From Thunnus maccoyii (Eukaryota; Chordata; Actinopteri; Scombriformes; Scombridae), in assembly GCF_910596095.1 (NCBI RefSeq), contig NC_056536.1:16720791-16784790 (forward strand): DNA of 64,000 nucleotides, written 5' to 3'. The notes beneath the pieces were generated by a model. That model was not told the DNA's origin. It searched no databases and saw only the letters and a program-made list of their open reading frames with translations. The position numbers and the translations under genes were made by a program. Shown in pieces: positions 44,901-57,364 of the stretch; the stretch's first letter is position 1, and every line of letters begins with the position of its first letter.

Positions 44901-45990
44901 GGAGGAGGAAGTTGATGAAGCAACCAAAGAATGGGAGAGTGCGATTGAGCGAATAGTGTAGGAGGAGAGAGGCTTAAGGGAGCACTGAAAGGATAAATGC
45001 AGAGCGGAAATGAGCAAACAGCGAAATGAGAAAGACTGGAGATGGGATTAGATGACAGTTTTTCAGTTAAAACTGGCCTACGGGGAGAAATGGATGCTTC
45101 CTTCCAACAACATACATAGAGCCTTGGTTTCTCTGTATCATCTGACTCATGCAATCTGGGAATGTGAGCTATATATCTGACACACTATTGGGAATGTTAT
45201 CCTAAAGCCCTAAATGAACTTCTCTCATGGCCACAAGGACATCTCCTCGATTGGTGACCTCATCCATCCAAACAGCTCTCATTTTACTTCCACAGGGATA
45301 GCCAGGCACACACAGACTGAATGAATAGTACTTGCTTTTGCTTCCAAGAAGACTTGAGCAATAGCTTTTAATCCTTAATGTTACATGAACAGCTCAAAAT
45401 AGCTTAAATCTCCACCCCAACGCCTTCCCCCTGCCAACTAAATCTGTTCCAGTGTGTTTTAATGGTGTGTATAATGGCTGACGGTATGCGGGAAGGCTTG
45501 GTGATAAAAAGGTGGCAGCAGGTTGAGCTGAGCCCTGCCCTCTGTGGTATCTTGCTCATTGACAGCTACTGTAGCTACAACTAGCATAAGGGTTCTTTGG
45601 AAAAGGTTTAGTTCAAGGTTGGATGAGAACTGGGGAAGCCTCGCTAGTAGGTAGTTATAGGATTCGCGTGGCACAGGGCTTAATGCTGGCGTCTGGTATG
45701 CACACCTGTCTCCACACAAGTTCTTCCCTGAACAAGCAGCCCTTCCCCTCAGAGAGAGAGAGAGAGAAAGAAAGAGGAGGAGGAGGAGACGGGGCTTTGC
45801 CAGGACCTGCATCGCAGCTCCCTTCCCCTGCCTAGGGGGAGCGTGGGGGAGCTGAAAAGGAGGATCAGGAGGGTGAAGTGCCAGAGGTGTGGATTAGAAG
45901 GCTGTAAGGGACGCAGGGGTAATGTGGTATCTGAGGTCATCCACTCACAGTATGTTACTATGTTTATTTACCTCATTGCTGGTATTTGTC
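38957..45990. other. Non-coding stretch, possible first intron of the znf385a-like gene
   Basis: No exon with acceptable splice sites and family resemblance was found on either strand. A motif-dense unique segment at about 40740-41010 (GTAATGTCATTGTAATGACC near 40890) may be regulatory. A 13-14 base C-run lies near 41986-41999. The open frames are biased and short. Confidence 0.35.
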
Positions 45991-45995
45991 ACATG

Positions 45996-46463
45996 CATTG
46001 ACTTTATATAAATATGGACGTCATGACAGCTTCCCAAAAGTGAAGCCAAGATATCTCAATCACCCCCTGGTGGCTGGCTGCATTATAGGCCTCCCCCATT
46101 TTAGCAGATTGGACATGAGCTAAACTAAAAAATCAAATTATATGTCAAATAAATTTTTCCCAAAGATGGTTTCTGTTATTTTAGGTAGCTCTTATCATGC
46201 TGACGATGTAAAAGTGTGTGTGACGTCATGATCGACAGCTGTGACAGTCGCTCTCAAACCTTCATCAGACAGTGGGACGGCTGAGAGGGCATGTCCCGTG
46301 GGTCGTCATCCCGCCACCCAACTCTACTATGGAGACTCTGGCTCTAAATGACATCACACAAGCAACATGGCAGCTCCCGGAAAGGTGATATTTTGGCTTC
46401 ACTTTTGCATAGCGGTAGGAAGTGGAGATGCGTCGTCCATCTTTACAGTCTATACAGTCAATG
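45996..46463. mobile_element. 468-bp MITE with 8-bp target-site duplication (hAT-like)
   Basis: The ends are inverted: CATTGACT at 45996 and AGTCAATG ending at 46463. Longer subterminal similarity is also inverted: AAAAGTGAAGCCAAGATATC near 46037 against the complement of GATATTTTGGCTTCACTTTT near 46388. Both flanks carry the identical octamer GTCACATG (45988-45995 and 46464-46471), a perfect 8-bp target-site duplication as made by hAT transposases. The interior CCCCTGGTGGCTGGCTGC is a word I associate with an abundant teleost repeat. There is no transposase frame, so it is non-autonomous. Confidence 0.85.
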
Positions 46464-46859
46464 GTCACATGCTGTATTTTAGGCTCTTAGTTTCCTTTGA
46501 AGGCAGCTGTTATGAAAGATATACATTTAGTGTTTACACAAATATCCAAGTGGAGATCTTTGAAGGAAGTGTGGAGATTGTAGCCTGGACTGTCAGTTTC
46601 ATGTAATGCAGTAGCATTCTCTTTTTTATGGGATACATAAAAATGGGAAACATAATAGATAAACTCCTGCTTATATGTCTAACACAGCTCTCAGCTAACA
46701 CTGAAACTGAGACAGTGGCTGTTAATGTAGTTCAAAAGAGCACTGATGAAATGTAACAAATGGGAGGCAGAAAGGAAAGATGGAAACAAGCATTTCCATA
46801 AAATTAGCATAGTCAGGATCGGTGCAATTGGCCCGATGAGACAAGAATAACAGCATAAA

Positions 46860-47010
46860 CATAAGCGACTTCACATTGCATTCTTCACGTCTGAATAATG
46901 TTGTTTAATGTTTGGGCTTGTAAAGGGTTTGCTTATTAATTTAGCATCAGGGGTTTGACAGCGTGTCAGAGCACACGCCAGCCCATGTACATTGTAACAG
47001 CAGTATTTCT
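46860..47010. promoter_or_regulatory. Candidate regulatory segment
   Basis: A unique, frame-free stretch with GCTTATTAATTTAGCATC near 46931 and TTTGACAGCGTGTCAGAGC near 46952. Enhancer-like texture only; conservation is untested. Confidence 0.2.
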
Positions 47011-48404
47011 GCCTCTATCCTAATTTTCTCATTTGGACCTATGATGGTTTGTGTAAATGTGAGAGATTGTATTTACAGTAGCACCGTAGATGGTTTTTGT
47101 CTCTGTGCTGGGCCAATAATCACCAGCTAGCCACTGCCACAAATCTTCATTAGAGGATTAGCCAGCTGGGAGACAGCTTGTGTTCTTTTGCTTTTATTGG
47201 AGGCCCTGCGTCCAGCGCTTTCAGCCTCAGTGTCTCCCCTTCCTGTCTCCTCTACTTAAACCGGTGAACATGGCTGCAGCTTACCTGAGAATCACGCAAA
47301 CACATAACATGTGTGCATATACATACACTCTTTCTATGTGCCTTTTATTTGTCTCAGTCTTTGCCCTCCGCTTTCTATCTCATTCTATGTCTGTCTTTCT
47401 CCCCCATATGCTCAAGCCCACATGTACATAATGTTCACACATCCTGTCAGTTTGTTCCCGTGAGGTGCATCAGCTGCCCGGTGGGCACTCATACTCAAGA
47501 CAGAACAAATTAAGGTCACAGCAGGGAGAGCCGAGCCAGCAAAGGACAATGCGAGCTGCCAAATGTGTATGTGTGTGTGTGCGTGCGTATATTTTTTTGT
47601 CTCTTACGACCTCTAAACACTGGCATGACTCCAGAGAGAGCCATTGTCAAATGGCTCCTGTCCCACGCAAAGGAAAGCTGACCCTCATTGCACCATTTTG
47701 CAGGATAAAAGGTGCCATCCCCCCCTTTGAATTCAGGCTAGAAAACAGAGTGATGAATGCTCTTTTGAAGGCTCTTTGATATCACCTGATGAAGACTGCA
47801 GGATTAGATTCCCTCTTGTGCCTGCCGGGAGTGTTGTGACTCATCTATGGCTGTTGTTGGCCCATCAATGCTGCTCTGATACCTGAGGATTCCTTTTCAG
47901 ACACTTCAGTGGTGGGCATGCACAGCAGCCACGGACACTTGGTTGGAGCACAATGATGTCTGTTTTACAATTTTCTTGCACCAAAAATAAAGAAAGAAGA
48001 AACATATGACACAAATTTCTATACAGTTCTTGGACTTAAGTCTAATTGTTGCTTTTTTCAGAAATATTGGATATATACCGGTAGTTTTACCTCTTTCAGC
48101 TCTAAACAGTTATTTAAAACCATCTGAGAAGTTTACCAGAGAAATATCTCTGGTGAAACTACTAAAAACTCATAGACGTCTGAAAATGTGCTTTTCTCTG
48201 AGGAGTCACAAGTGAAAAAGTTTGGGAAACAATGGTTTAATCTTGTATTTTATAAGCTTATCATCTAAACCTGAGAAGTAATTAGCTGTCAAATAAAAGT
48301 GATTGAGTAGAAGTATAAAGTAGCATAAAATAGAAATAACAAATTGTTCAAAATTATACTGACGTACAGAACTAAATAACTAAGTAAATCTTACCTTCCA
48401 CCAC

Positions 48405-48461
48405 TGGATGGACGGATGGACGGATGGATGGATGGATGGATGAATGGGTGGGTGGATGGAT
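48405..48461. repeat. (GGAT)n microsatellite
   Basis: Tandem GGAT units with GGAC and GGGT variants. They produce the false Ile-His-Pro repeat frame on the minus strand. Confidence 0.93.
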
Positions 48462-51400
48462 ACTGGCTGGTCCCAGTGGGGTCCAGAAGTTCCAGAGGGC
48501 TCGTCTCTGCCAGCCCGAGCCCCAGACCTCCCCTCAAGGGCAGTATCGTATTCTGCCTGACAGTGCGCGCCTGTGTAATCCATAGCTGCAGGGAAGGTGA
48601 CCTTCACAGCAGGCAGCCTCACAGCAGGCTGCGACACAGGCACTCAGGGAAGAGGACAGGCCAGGCAAAAAGTGTGCTGGCGGCAGGACACGGCAGATCT
48701 TAGATTACCCTTTCATATTACACTCTCTACATGTAGTTGCTCTCTTTCTTGTTCATCAACAGTATGATGAATATTAAAGTGTCTTTTTCCAAAAGGTTAC
48801 ATTATAATTTCAAAAAGAAAAAAAACATCAATGAATTGGATTTTACTTGTTTTCTATACTTTGAAAAGTCTTCCATATCCATCATCTTATAAGTGTCACA
48901 GGTTCTAATGGCGTATACATCAATCTTGACTGAAAGTTGTGTTGAAAAGAAGCTTGTCACCATCCAATCAATGTTAAAACAGCTTCCTGCAGTTTGAATT
49001 GTGTCTTGGGGAACAATGCTATTTATAATTTAACATCTGCTGTGCATCCAGTGCACCCTGCTGCCTGAATAAAGGTAAAAGTGCCAGAAAAAGTTATTGA
49101 CAGTTATGTGAGGAGATGACGCAGCCAAATAAGTCCTTGCTCATGAATGATGCATGTCCCCATCGGCCCTGATGGAGAAAGAGAGCGAAGCTGGATGACA
49201 GCTGGGTTGCTGTGTGTGCATGGTGCAGAACAAGGTGAGACTCTTCATGGTACAGCCCAGCTCTTTCTCTAACTCCTTCTCTCTATCTCCTTTTTATCGC
49301 CATCCCTTTTTCTCACTCACGCACTCACTCACTCACAAATGTACACAAAATCAAGAGTTCTAAGCAGAGCTGTTACTCTCTACAAGTCTCCCCTGAGCCT
49401 TTATAGCCACACAGTGACCTTAAAAATGGTCTGCTCTAATGCTCTCTGTGTCCTCATGCCTTTGTTCCATTCTCTTGTCCCCTTGTTCTGTCATTCTTTG
49501 ACTCCCTCTCTCTTTCTCCTGCTCCCTTTTAGCGTTGCCCTCTCACTGAGCCCCTCTATTTTCGTCAGAAACAATCACTGTATTTTCCATCTCACTGCCC
49601 TGCGCTGCCGCAGTCTGATACTCTGATAGCAGGACTGAGGGAACGCGATGAGAGTAAGGGGGCGGGCATGGGACTTGTGCAACACGCAGGGCAGAAACAG
49701 GAAAGGCTACATAATGGTTTGTTGTCGTCATCACCATAGCGTCACATCTGTCTGTCCTTTTAGCAGCAGTGGAGCAGCAGCTAGCCCACGAACACACACT
49801 GCATCACCAAGACACTCCCTTACAGTGTCAGTGTGGCCTCACAGACACATGCACGGCGACATGTACAAGCATGCAAACTGCATAATGCATATGGCATCAT
49901 CGCTATTGAGTAGAGACGCTTAGAGTTGCCGCCACAGTGCCTTTGGTTATTTTGCTACGCATGCCATGCATACCCAGACTAAGAACGTATATTTTTATCC
50001 AAGACATGAGCAAATCTTTAATTCAGATGCCATAGCTGTATAATGCTGTGGTGTCTAGAGTCCCTCCAGGAACTACAATTTCAGCCTGATGTGCATGACA
50101 TATTACCACAGTACACATTAGTAGCACCTGGGAGTGAAATGGAAATGAAGGCTGAAGGACTCGGTTTGTTTCTGTGGCTGTTTGTATTGTTGCAGATACA
50201 AACCAGTCTACCAGCTCATCCTCTTTGTCTCCTACTTTGGACACATCCTTACACACACATACAGTATACATATGTCAACATTGGCCTTAGGGGCTGCATC
50301 AATATTCATTGAAACTGAAACTCTGACGTGTCCCATTTGCTTGGTCTGAGACAGGGTATTACTTGGAGGATAATTGCTGGTGATAAACTACCTCTTCAGA
50401 CGCGGCTACATTGATTTGGACAGAAGGTTTGTGTAAGGGAAAGCAACAGTGATAGATCTGAACACTTTACGAATGGACTCAGCACAAGCATTTGAATAAA
50501 ACATTGTGCATGGGAACAACATTGTTGGGAAAAGCCATTAAGTCACAGATTAGTAGCAAGTGGATAATGCAGTCAGTCAGTGTGTAAAGCTGTGTAGCCC
50601 TGCGCCAGTCAAACAAACACATCAATCTGACTAACAGTGTGTGTCAACATGCACCATGATTACCATGCTAATCCCAGAGCAACACACAGGAGACCATTAC
50701 AGTCAGACAAGCAGACTCAACCATTGTCTCAACTCAAATGTTGAATTCATTTTCATCCAAACTAATATTCTCTATTTTACAGGCCATTGGTGAAATGATG
50801 TTTTTGACAATCAGCAAAATGTAAATGGGTACCAAAGCTCCTGTTGTGCTTTGCTATCACATACAAACAATGCGTCTCAGCAGTTGCTATTCTGGCAACA
50901 ATTTTATAGCACTTCAGCAGTAATGTCATGTAAATGTGTTGTGAGTGTTAGAGATTTCATGGTGTGTTAGTGGAGCAGGGAGTGCCTGGAGGGTAAAGAG
51001 AAGGACTATGATGTTTATATGTGTGCAGGGGTACATAGTGTTTAGATGTTCTGCACTTTTGGTCCTGAGTCTAGACCCCATTACATTTTTTTTGTATCGG
51101 GATAGGTGATGGTTATATTGGATGCAAATATGAAGGTGGGAAAAAGAGAAAATGGTGGTGGGGTGGGGGTTATCCTGAGGATGTTTGCATGAAGATGCCA
51201 ATTTAGCAATGCGCTTCTATAACTTGGGGGCTCAATGATGGAGAGTAAAAAAGTATCAAAATTGATGCAGTAGAATATTGTTTTTTTTTCAATGCATTCT
51301 TCTTCCTTGTCAAAACCTGGAGCCTATATTCACCCAAAATGCAACTTGACCACTGATAGTCAGAGATTTGGGTGTGTTAGGTCATGCTAGTAGCGGCTAA

Positions 51401-52240
51401 TGTATTTCTGGTAATCTCACTTCTTTTCTCACATCTGAATCAACATCCCCAGATTTTTTTCATTTTTAAAGTAGTTGTAGTTATGTCACTTGTGGCTAAT
51501 GACATACTTTGCACTTCATACAACTTTTTTCACATATGCAGTAGTACTCCCCAAGACCTATAAACAGACTCTGATGGGTACAATCTGCGCACTTTAATGT
51601 GAAATGACAGTGTGTCCATAGAATAATGTGGCAACCTGGCTTTTATACAGTACCAGAATTGCAGACGTGTTTTAGTGCAAGCTCGGTGTACTTAATGGAG
51701 GATATGGCTGTGCCTTTTTGCGTTCTTGTGAGAGACAGAAAGCAGTATGCACTGCCTTGGTATTTCTCCAGTTTTTGTGCCCAGGTTTAAATTAAATTAG
51801 TGATGGAATTTGATGGGAAAAGACTTACTTCTTGTGTACTGTCTATAAAGCAAGGTGTTATCAACCAGTTGTGACATAATGCACTTTGTGCATTGTCGTT
51901 TCTAATATGAAAACCCCTTTACTCCCACATATTTTATTCCACTGCATGACACTACATTACATTCAAATGAATCCTGATAAGATATTAAAAAACAAAAAAA
52001 CAAAAAAAACAACTTCATACAGCAAGGGTATCTGGACAGTTCATGCAGAAATTCTGATTGTTGTAGGACAAACAGTAGCAAATTTAATCTAATGAGTCAG
52101 GACTAATTGTGGCATGTTGACACTACTGAGAGTTCCCTTTTGCAATGTTGTGCAGATTTTGGATATGAGTACTTCTATGCTTGACATCTTTCATTGTCAC
52201 CTGGTCTCCTTAGGATTGAAAATGTGCTGGTGCTGCACAT

Positions 52241-52316
52241 CCTAGTCACACACACACAAACACACACACATACACACACATACACACACACACACACAAA
52301 CACACGCACACTCACT
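52241..52316. repeat. Imperfect (CA)n microsatellite
   Basis: CA repeats interrupted by AA, TA and CG. Confidence 0.9.
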
Positions 52317-52545
52317 CACCATGGTACCATTGGGCTGTCCTCCAATATTAATACACAAGGCTGACGATGCTGTGGGATTGCATTCATGTCACACTGTCAC
52401 AGCGGAGCAGGGGAGAACAGAGAGGGGAATCAAGGGAGAGAGGAAGCGAGGCTAATTTTGGATGCGTGGCATGTGGAGTTAGGATAACCATCTTTTCTGC
52501 AGCTCTTCACCACCACCCTGTTTGTTCAATTACCATTTACTGCAG

Positions 52546-52690
52546 AGAAAGAGAGGGACACAGAGAAAGAGAGGAAGCGGGAGAGAGAGAGAGAGAGAAG
52601 GAGAGAGGCAACAGAGAAAAAGAAGAGCAGAGAGTAAGCAAGGGCGACGGAGGGAGAGGAGGGGGGGAGAAGAAGGGGGGGGGGGGGTGC
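52546..52690 (+). repeat. Polypurine tract with G13 run
   Basis: About 145 nt of nearly pure GA/GGA on the plus strand, ending in 13 consecutive G at 52675-52687. It is a candidate for triplex (H-DNA) or G-quadruplex structure and for sequencing error in run length. Confidence 0.9.
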
Positions 52691-53369
52691 TCAGTGATGC
52701 AGGGGATGAGGAAGTGGATGTGAAAGAGTTGGAGAGAATAGAGTGAGTACGAAATCAGAGGGGGAGACAGTAAAAGCAAAAACATTCTGTTCTCAGAGGT
52801 AGGGAGAGAGCAGAGACAAGGGTGAGATGTGGGGTGAGATGTGGTGCAGAGCAGACAAGAGGAAGAAGAGCAAACACGCCGTCACATAAACATGTCAGAT
52901 GTAGTGTCATGTCCTTACAGTACATGACATGCTGTGCTTCAAAATACAAGCAGTACGTACAACACAATCTCGTCTGCTTTGCTTAACCTTGCACGTTAAT
53001 AAACATAAAATCTCTACAGCATCATTTTCTTGTATAACAGCTCTGTACATACAGGGCTTCTGTTATGAGACGCTGCCACTGTTTTTGCTTTGATAAGTGT
53101 CATGGGCTGTGAGTGTAGCTTTAAAAAAAACCCTTATTCAAACAGACTATTCCCAGCTGTCTGCATGGGGTCCCAACCATGCCAAATTGAGATACACAGA
53201 GATGTAGCTCAATCCACCAGCTCCTCTCATCAATTCTCCCCCTCTTTTCTGCATCCCCCCTTTTTTAAATCCTAATCCCCCCCTCCCTATCTTTCTTCAA
53301 CTTCCCCCCTCCCCTACAGTCTCTCACTCTCTCTCTCTCTTGCTGGCTGGCAGTGGCTCCAGTATACAG

Positions 53370-53575
53370 AGCAATTACAGAGATGATATCCACTGTCAGT
53401 CATCGGCTCACAGATGAAGCCGGGCCTCTTTAACATGCTAATGGAACGCCAGATTCAATCAGGCCTTTGTATGGCAGAGGGGAGGGCAGTGCTGCTCATT
53501 AAAAAATAAATCATAATAACAATGAGGCCCCAGCCGCAAAGGCAAGCAGCACCTAAGCTACGGCGTTGAACTCTA
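53370..53575. promoter_or_regulatory. Candidate conserved regulatory segment
   Basis: Dense unique sequence with TTTAACATGCTAATGGAACG near 53430, CAGATTCAATCAGGCC near 53450, and TAAATCATAATAACAATGAGG near 53506. It has no frame and is flanked by low-complexity CT-rich and GGA-rich tracts. Of the unexplained blocks in the last 30 kb it looks most like a developmental enhancer. Not tested for conservation. Confidence 0.3.
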
Positions 53576-53711
53576 TCTTCCTCTCTGCTCTCTCTGAAAA
53601 CACTCCTGATCCGTCGTCCGTCTTTTCTACCCTTCCTGCTTTTTCCGTCTGATCTTAAGATACACCAAGCCGCTGACGAGCAGTGCTGGTGGTGTGGGGG
53701 TTTATGTCAGT

Positions 53712-53739
53712 GAGGAGGAGGAGGAGGAGGAGGAGGAGG
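53712..53739. repeat. (GAG)n microsatellite
   Basis: About nine GAG units, continuing imperfectly as GGAGGTGGAGG. Confidence 0.92.
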
Positions 53740-53891
53740 TGGAGGTGGAAATCAGGCAGGGTGCGTGAGAGTACAGCTTCCTAAATCATCCGACAAACAA
53801 AAAGAGATTATGTCAAGTCAGCACTCTGTCCTCTCCACGTGTCTCAATCCTCACTCTGTTCTCACTGCCCAATGAGGTTTCTGGCATACAT

Positions 53892-53895
53892 GCAC

Positions 53896-53944
<49 letters not shown>
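53892..53944. repeat. (CA)n microsatellite
   Basis: Near-perfect CA run preceded by one CG interruption. Confidence 0.95.
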
Positions 53945-53945
<1 letters not shown>

Positions 53946-54255
53946 CGTCTACATGGCTAATTTGTTTTCTTTCACTTCACCAGTTGGAGCACAAGGTCAT
54001 CTCCAGGTCTTACATAAGGTCAAAACCACAAAAACAATTTGAGGATTTAATAGCAGGAACTGTTATTTGTTCACCCACTGAGACACACAAAAATACTATA
54101 TTTACTGCGTGCCTGTAAGCACTTTATCAGAGGGCTCAGAGGTTGCCAGTTGCTCAAGGTTAAGTTTGATGTCTTGTTTAAAAGAGCACTTGAGCAATTT
54201 AGCATTGCACTTTCATAAAGCTGGGGGAAATGGCAAGAGACCAATTAAATTAGTA

Positions 54256-54740
54256 GTTGGATATTTTGGGAAATAAACTAATTCATTTTCTTGACAAGAG
54301 TTATATGAGGTACTGCTGATATCACTTTCATATATGTATGGTTATGTATGACTACCACCAGCAGCTGCTTAGCTTAATGTAGTTTACCTAAACAATTCCT
54401 TGGCCAGGAGCAGTGGATTCTTGTCATAACTTTGAGGTTATGATAGACTTCAGGAAGTCCATTTTTGCACTTCAATTTTTGTATAGATTAAACAAATGAG
54501 CTATTACATGTTAAATGAGCTGTAGAAGTGCTAGTTGGTGGACTTTGTCACACTTGACAAAGCCAGGTTAACTGTTTACAACCTTTGTGCAAAGCTAAGC
54601 TAACTGGCTACTGGTGGTATCTTATTATTTTTTTTATTATTTTTATTATTATTTACCATACACACATGAATGTGGTATCAATTTTCTCATCTAACTCTAA
54701 GCAAGAAAGCAAAGCATGTCCCAAAACTATTCCTTTTAAA
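54256..54740. mobile_element. MITE-like element with ~80-bp inverted ends
   Basis: The left end (GGATATTTTGGGAAATAAAC) and the reverse complement of the right end (GGAATAGTTTTGGGACATGC) align over about 80 bp. Shared words include TTTTCTTG or TTTCTTG, AGAGTTA-ATGAG and TGATA-CAC. The interior has CCTTGGCCAGGAGCAGTG and GCAAAGCTAAGCTAACTGGC, words I know from an abundant percomorph repeat. No transposase is coded. Ends are approximate and no clear target-site duplication was found. Confidence 0.6.
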
Positions 54741-54749
54741 AAACAATTG

Positions 54750-57360
54750 TCAAAACTGATGTAGGAGAGGTACCCTGACTTTTAGTTCCTAGCTACACTG
54801 CCGATAATGCAACTCAATCTTTTTTTTTTTAGACCTCTGATCTGGTAAATCCCACATCTTTAAAACTTCACACTTCCAGTCTGTAATGTGGAATGTCTGT
54901 TAAGTTTATATTCTCCAAACCCAAGATGAGGTAAACATAGCTCCCTCCAAAGCCACAGAGAACATTTACAACTGTTTTCCCAGGCAGAGAAGTACTTTGT
55001 GACTCTCCAGTTGTGGCCCAGTGTTGCCCACCACTGTATCCCTGCTACTGTGGTTGTAAATTATATTGTGAGTGAACACTTCTGTGACCATGCCCACAGT
55101 GTGTGCTTATAAGGTGCCCTTATACCTCAAGATGAAATGAATCCATTTTCGACCACAGGACAGAATATTTGCCTCAGCTATGTTTTGCTTCACGCGTGTG
55201 AATCTCTGATGTAATTCAGCTGTCACATTTAACAAGCATATTGCACCACATTCAGTGTCTGATAACCTCATTACTCTCATTACCATGCTGCTTTGGATAG
55301 ATTTTCAAAAGCCCTGAGCTCCTTTCATCCATGGTACGCTTTGTTTAAGATCTCTCCATGGAGGTGTGATTCATGGATGCTCAGTTCCTCTTTATTCATC
55401 ATACATCAACACTGGAGAATGTAAGTTTGTGTGTGTGCAAGCGTGTGTGTGTTTATGTCCACACGTCTATAGACCAGAGATTTATTACAGCCAAGATCAA
55501 GCAGAGCTCACTGAATAATGCATCACCTGCTATCATGGAAAAATATGCTGAATACAACTCAGCTGAACTTGAAGGTGTGGGAGGTGGTATGAAGAAGCAT
55601 AAAGCTTGCTCTTAACTTAGCTTCTACGTATGAGACGACAGAAGGAAAACATTACTCTCTACTTTGACAAATGAGCTCAGGTCTGGTTCAAGGAGGTTCC
55701 CTCTTTCATAAAATGCGCTATGCCAGGGGAATTAGCATCCATAGAGACACTTTCTTTGTTTGTGCTCCACTCCAAGTCTCAATTAGAATACGTTAGCACA
55801 CAATTTCAGCCCAGCGTTTTAAATTTCAGATCTTGTTTTAACCTTTAAAACTTCTTGGTGGCTTGCCCTGTTTCCCTGAGCATGCATACCTCCCCAGCTG
55901 CCTGCAGTTCTTTACACAAGAGAGGTGATGGATGCTGATTTAAACAAAAGTGTCATTTGTGGTCACAGCAATGACAAGTGACATTACAGAGGAGACCCCC
56001 GTAGCACTTAAAGAGATTGAGGCTGTGGTTAGATTGCCCAGGGATGAACAGAGAGCAGCATGTTAGAGGACATGCTTGTTCGTTAGACTACTACATATTC
56101 ATAGACAATACACTGCAGGCCGTCAACCACATAAAGTCTCCTCCCCCACTCTATTAGGCTGATAGCATATTGCCCTCTACCCTCCTTGGGGAATGGAAGT
56201 CAATGAAATGGACTGACAAACACTAGGACAAGGGTACATTATGGTTGGTGTTCTTCAAAGAGCAAAGGTATACATATATTTTTAAATCCCCACATCCCCC
56301 TTCCGCCAACCCATCATGCCTCCTCCTTTTCTCTTCCCTGAGGCCTGAGGGTCTAATCTAAGAGAGAATCTGGTGCCTTTGTTGCTCTCCTCCAAAGTAT
56401 TCGGGTTGATCCACCTGTTTGTGGCTGAGTGATAGAATTCCATACCTGAGGGCACAGGTTTCTGGGAGGTGCATGGGAATAAAATCGCTGGCTATTGTTC
56501 CACCTGGGTGTGTGACCACCGCCTCGAACAAGAGAAGGGGAGGAGATGGAAGAGAAATGTGGGTTTGGTTGGGGGTGGGGTAGTGTGTGGGGGGACAGCG
56601 AACAAGTGAGAGCAGATTTGAACAGGCTCCAGGGTGGAAAACAACGGACAACAGAGGACAGGTGGAAAGAGGGGGAGAGGCAGGAAGGGTACATGTTCTG
56701 GTGTGCTGCCTTCTCAGACAAAAAATGTCACCTTGTTCTTGCTCTTTTAATTTCTCCTCCTTTTTCTGGTTTTCTCTCTCCATCTCTTTCTTCATCCCTC
56801 TGTTCCTATTGCAGTGCACTGATGTATGGACAGTGTATTTTTCTCCCCTTTCTACCAGTGCCATAAGTCTAATCTTGCTCCGCTGCAGCGGATCAAAGCA
56901 ATGCTCCGGTTCTTCCTCTACAGCATTCCAACAGTCCATCCATCATTGACTTAGACATTGCCCACAGCCAGTGACATTCATACACATCTTCACTGGACAG
57001 CCCTGTGATCATCTTACAAACCTGACTGGCCCTCAGCCAAGGGAGGAGTATTTATTACAAAAGAAAAATACATAAAAAGACAGAACCTGAGAGAGAAAGA
57101 GAGCAGACAGTAGGGAATTTAAAAGAGGACAAGAGAGATGAAGGGAAGGAATATGGAATCTGCTGTGAAGCTGTTTGTCTTTTTAGCTGCTGGATGAAAG
57201 TCAGTTTATTCCCAGTTAAGGTGCGCTCACTGAAACCAGTTGCTGGGCTTTATACAACTGCCCAAAACTTGTATCTACATGCAATATGGGAATTTCTTTC
57301 TTTTTTTCTTCATTTCGTGTGTGTCTAGTTTTTTCCCCTTGTAAGTGTGGACATACACAG
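54750..57360. other. Non-coding stretch, possible intron
   Basis: No supported exon. The long opposite-strand frames around 56353-56949 overlap each other in CT/GA-rich sequence and lack splice or family support. Confidence 0.35.
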
Positions 57361-57364
57361 ACTA

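Larger units (their letters stand above)
47011..53340. other. Non-coding stretch, possible intron
   Basis: No supported exon on either strand. It contains a (GGAT)n tract, an imperfect (CA)n tract and a purine-rich tract, each listed separately. Confidence 0.35.

Noticed and set aside
45459..45812. Minus-strand 117-codon frame with a signal-peptide-like Leu/Ser-rich start
   Set aside because: The hydrophobic stretch is the translation of a GA-rich tract near 45749-45785, and the rest has no homology or splice support.
48380..48643. Minus-strand frame with an Ile-His-Pro repeat
   Set aside because: It translates the (GGAT)n microsatellite.
52367..52746. Glu/Arg-rich frames of up to 118 codons
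   Set aside because: They are translations of the polypurine tract at 52546-52690.
56353..56949. Overlapping long frames on both strands (up to 193 codons)
   Set aside because: They overlap each other in CT/GA-rich sequence and none shows a domain or conserved motif.
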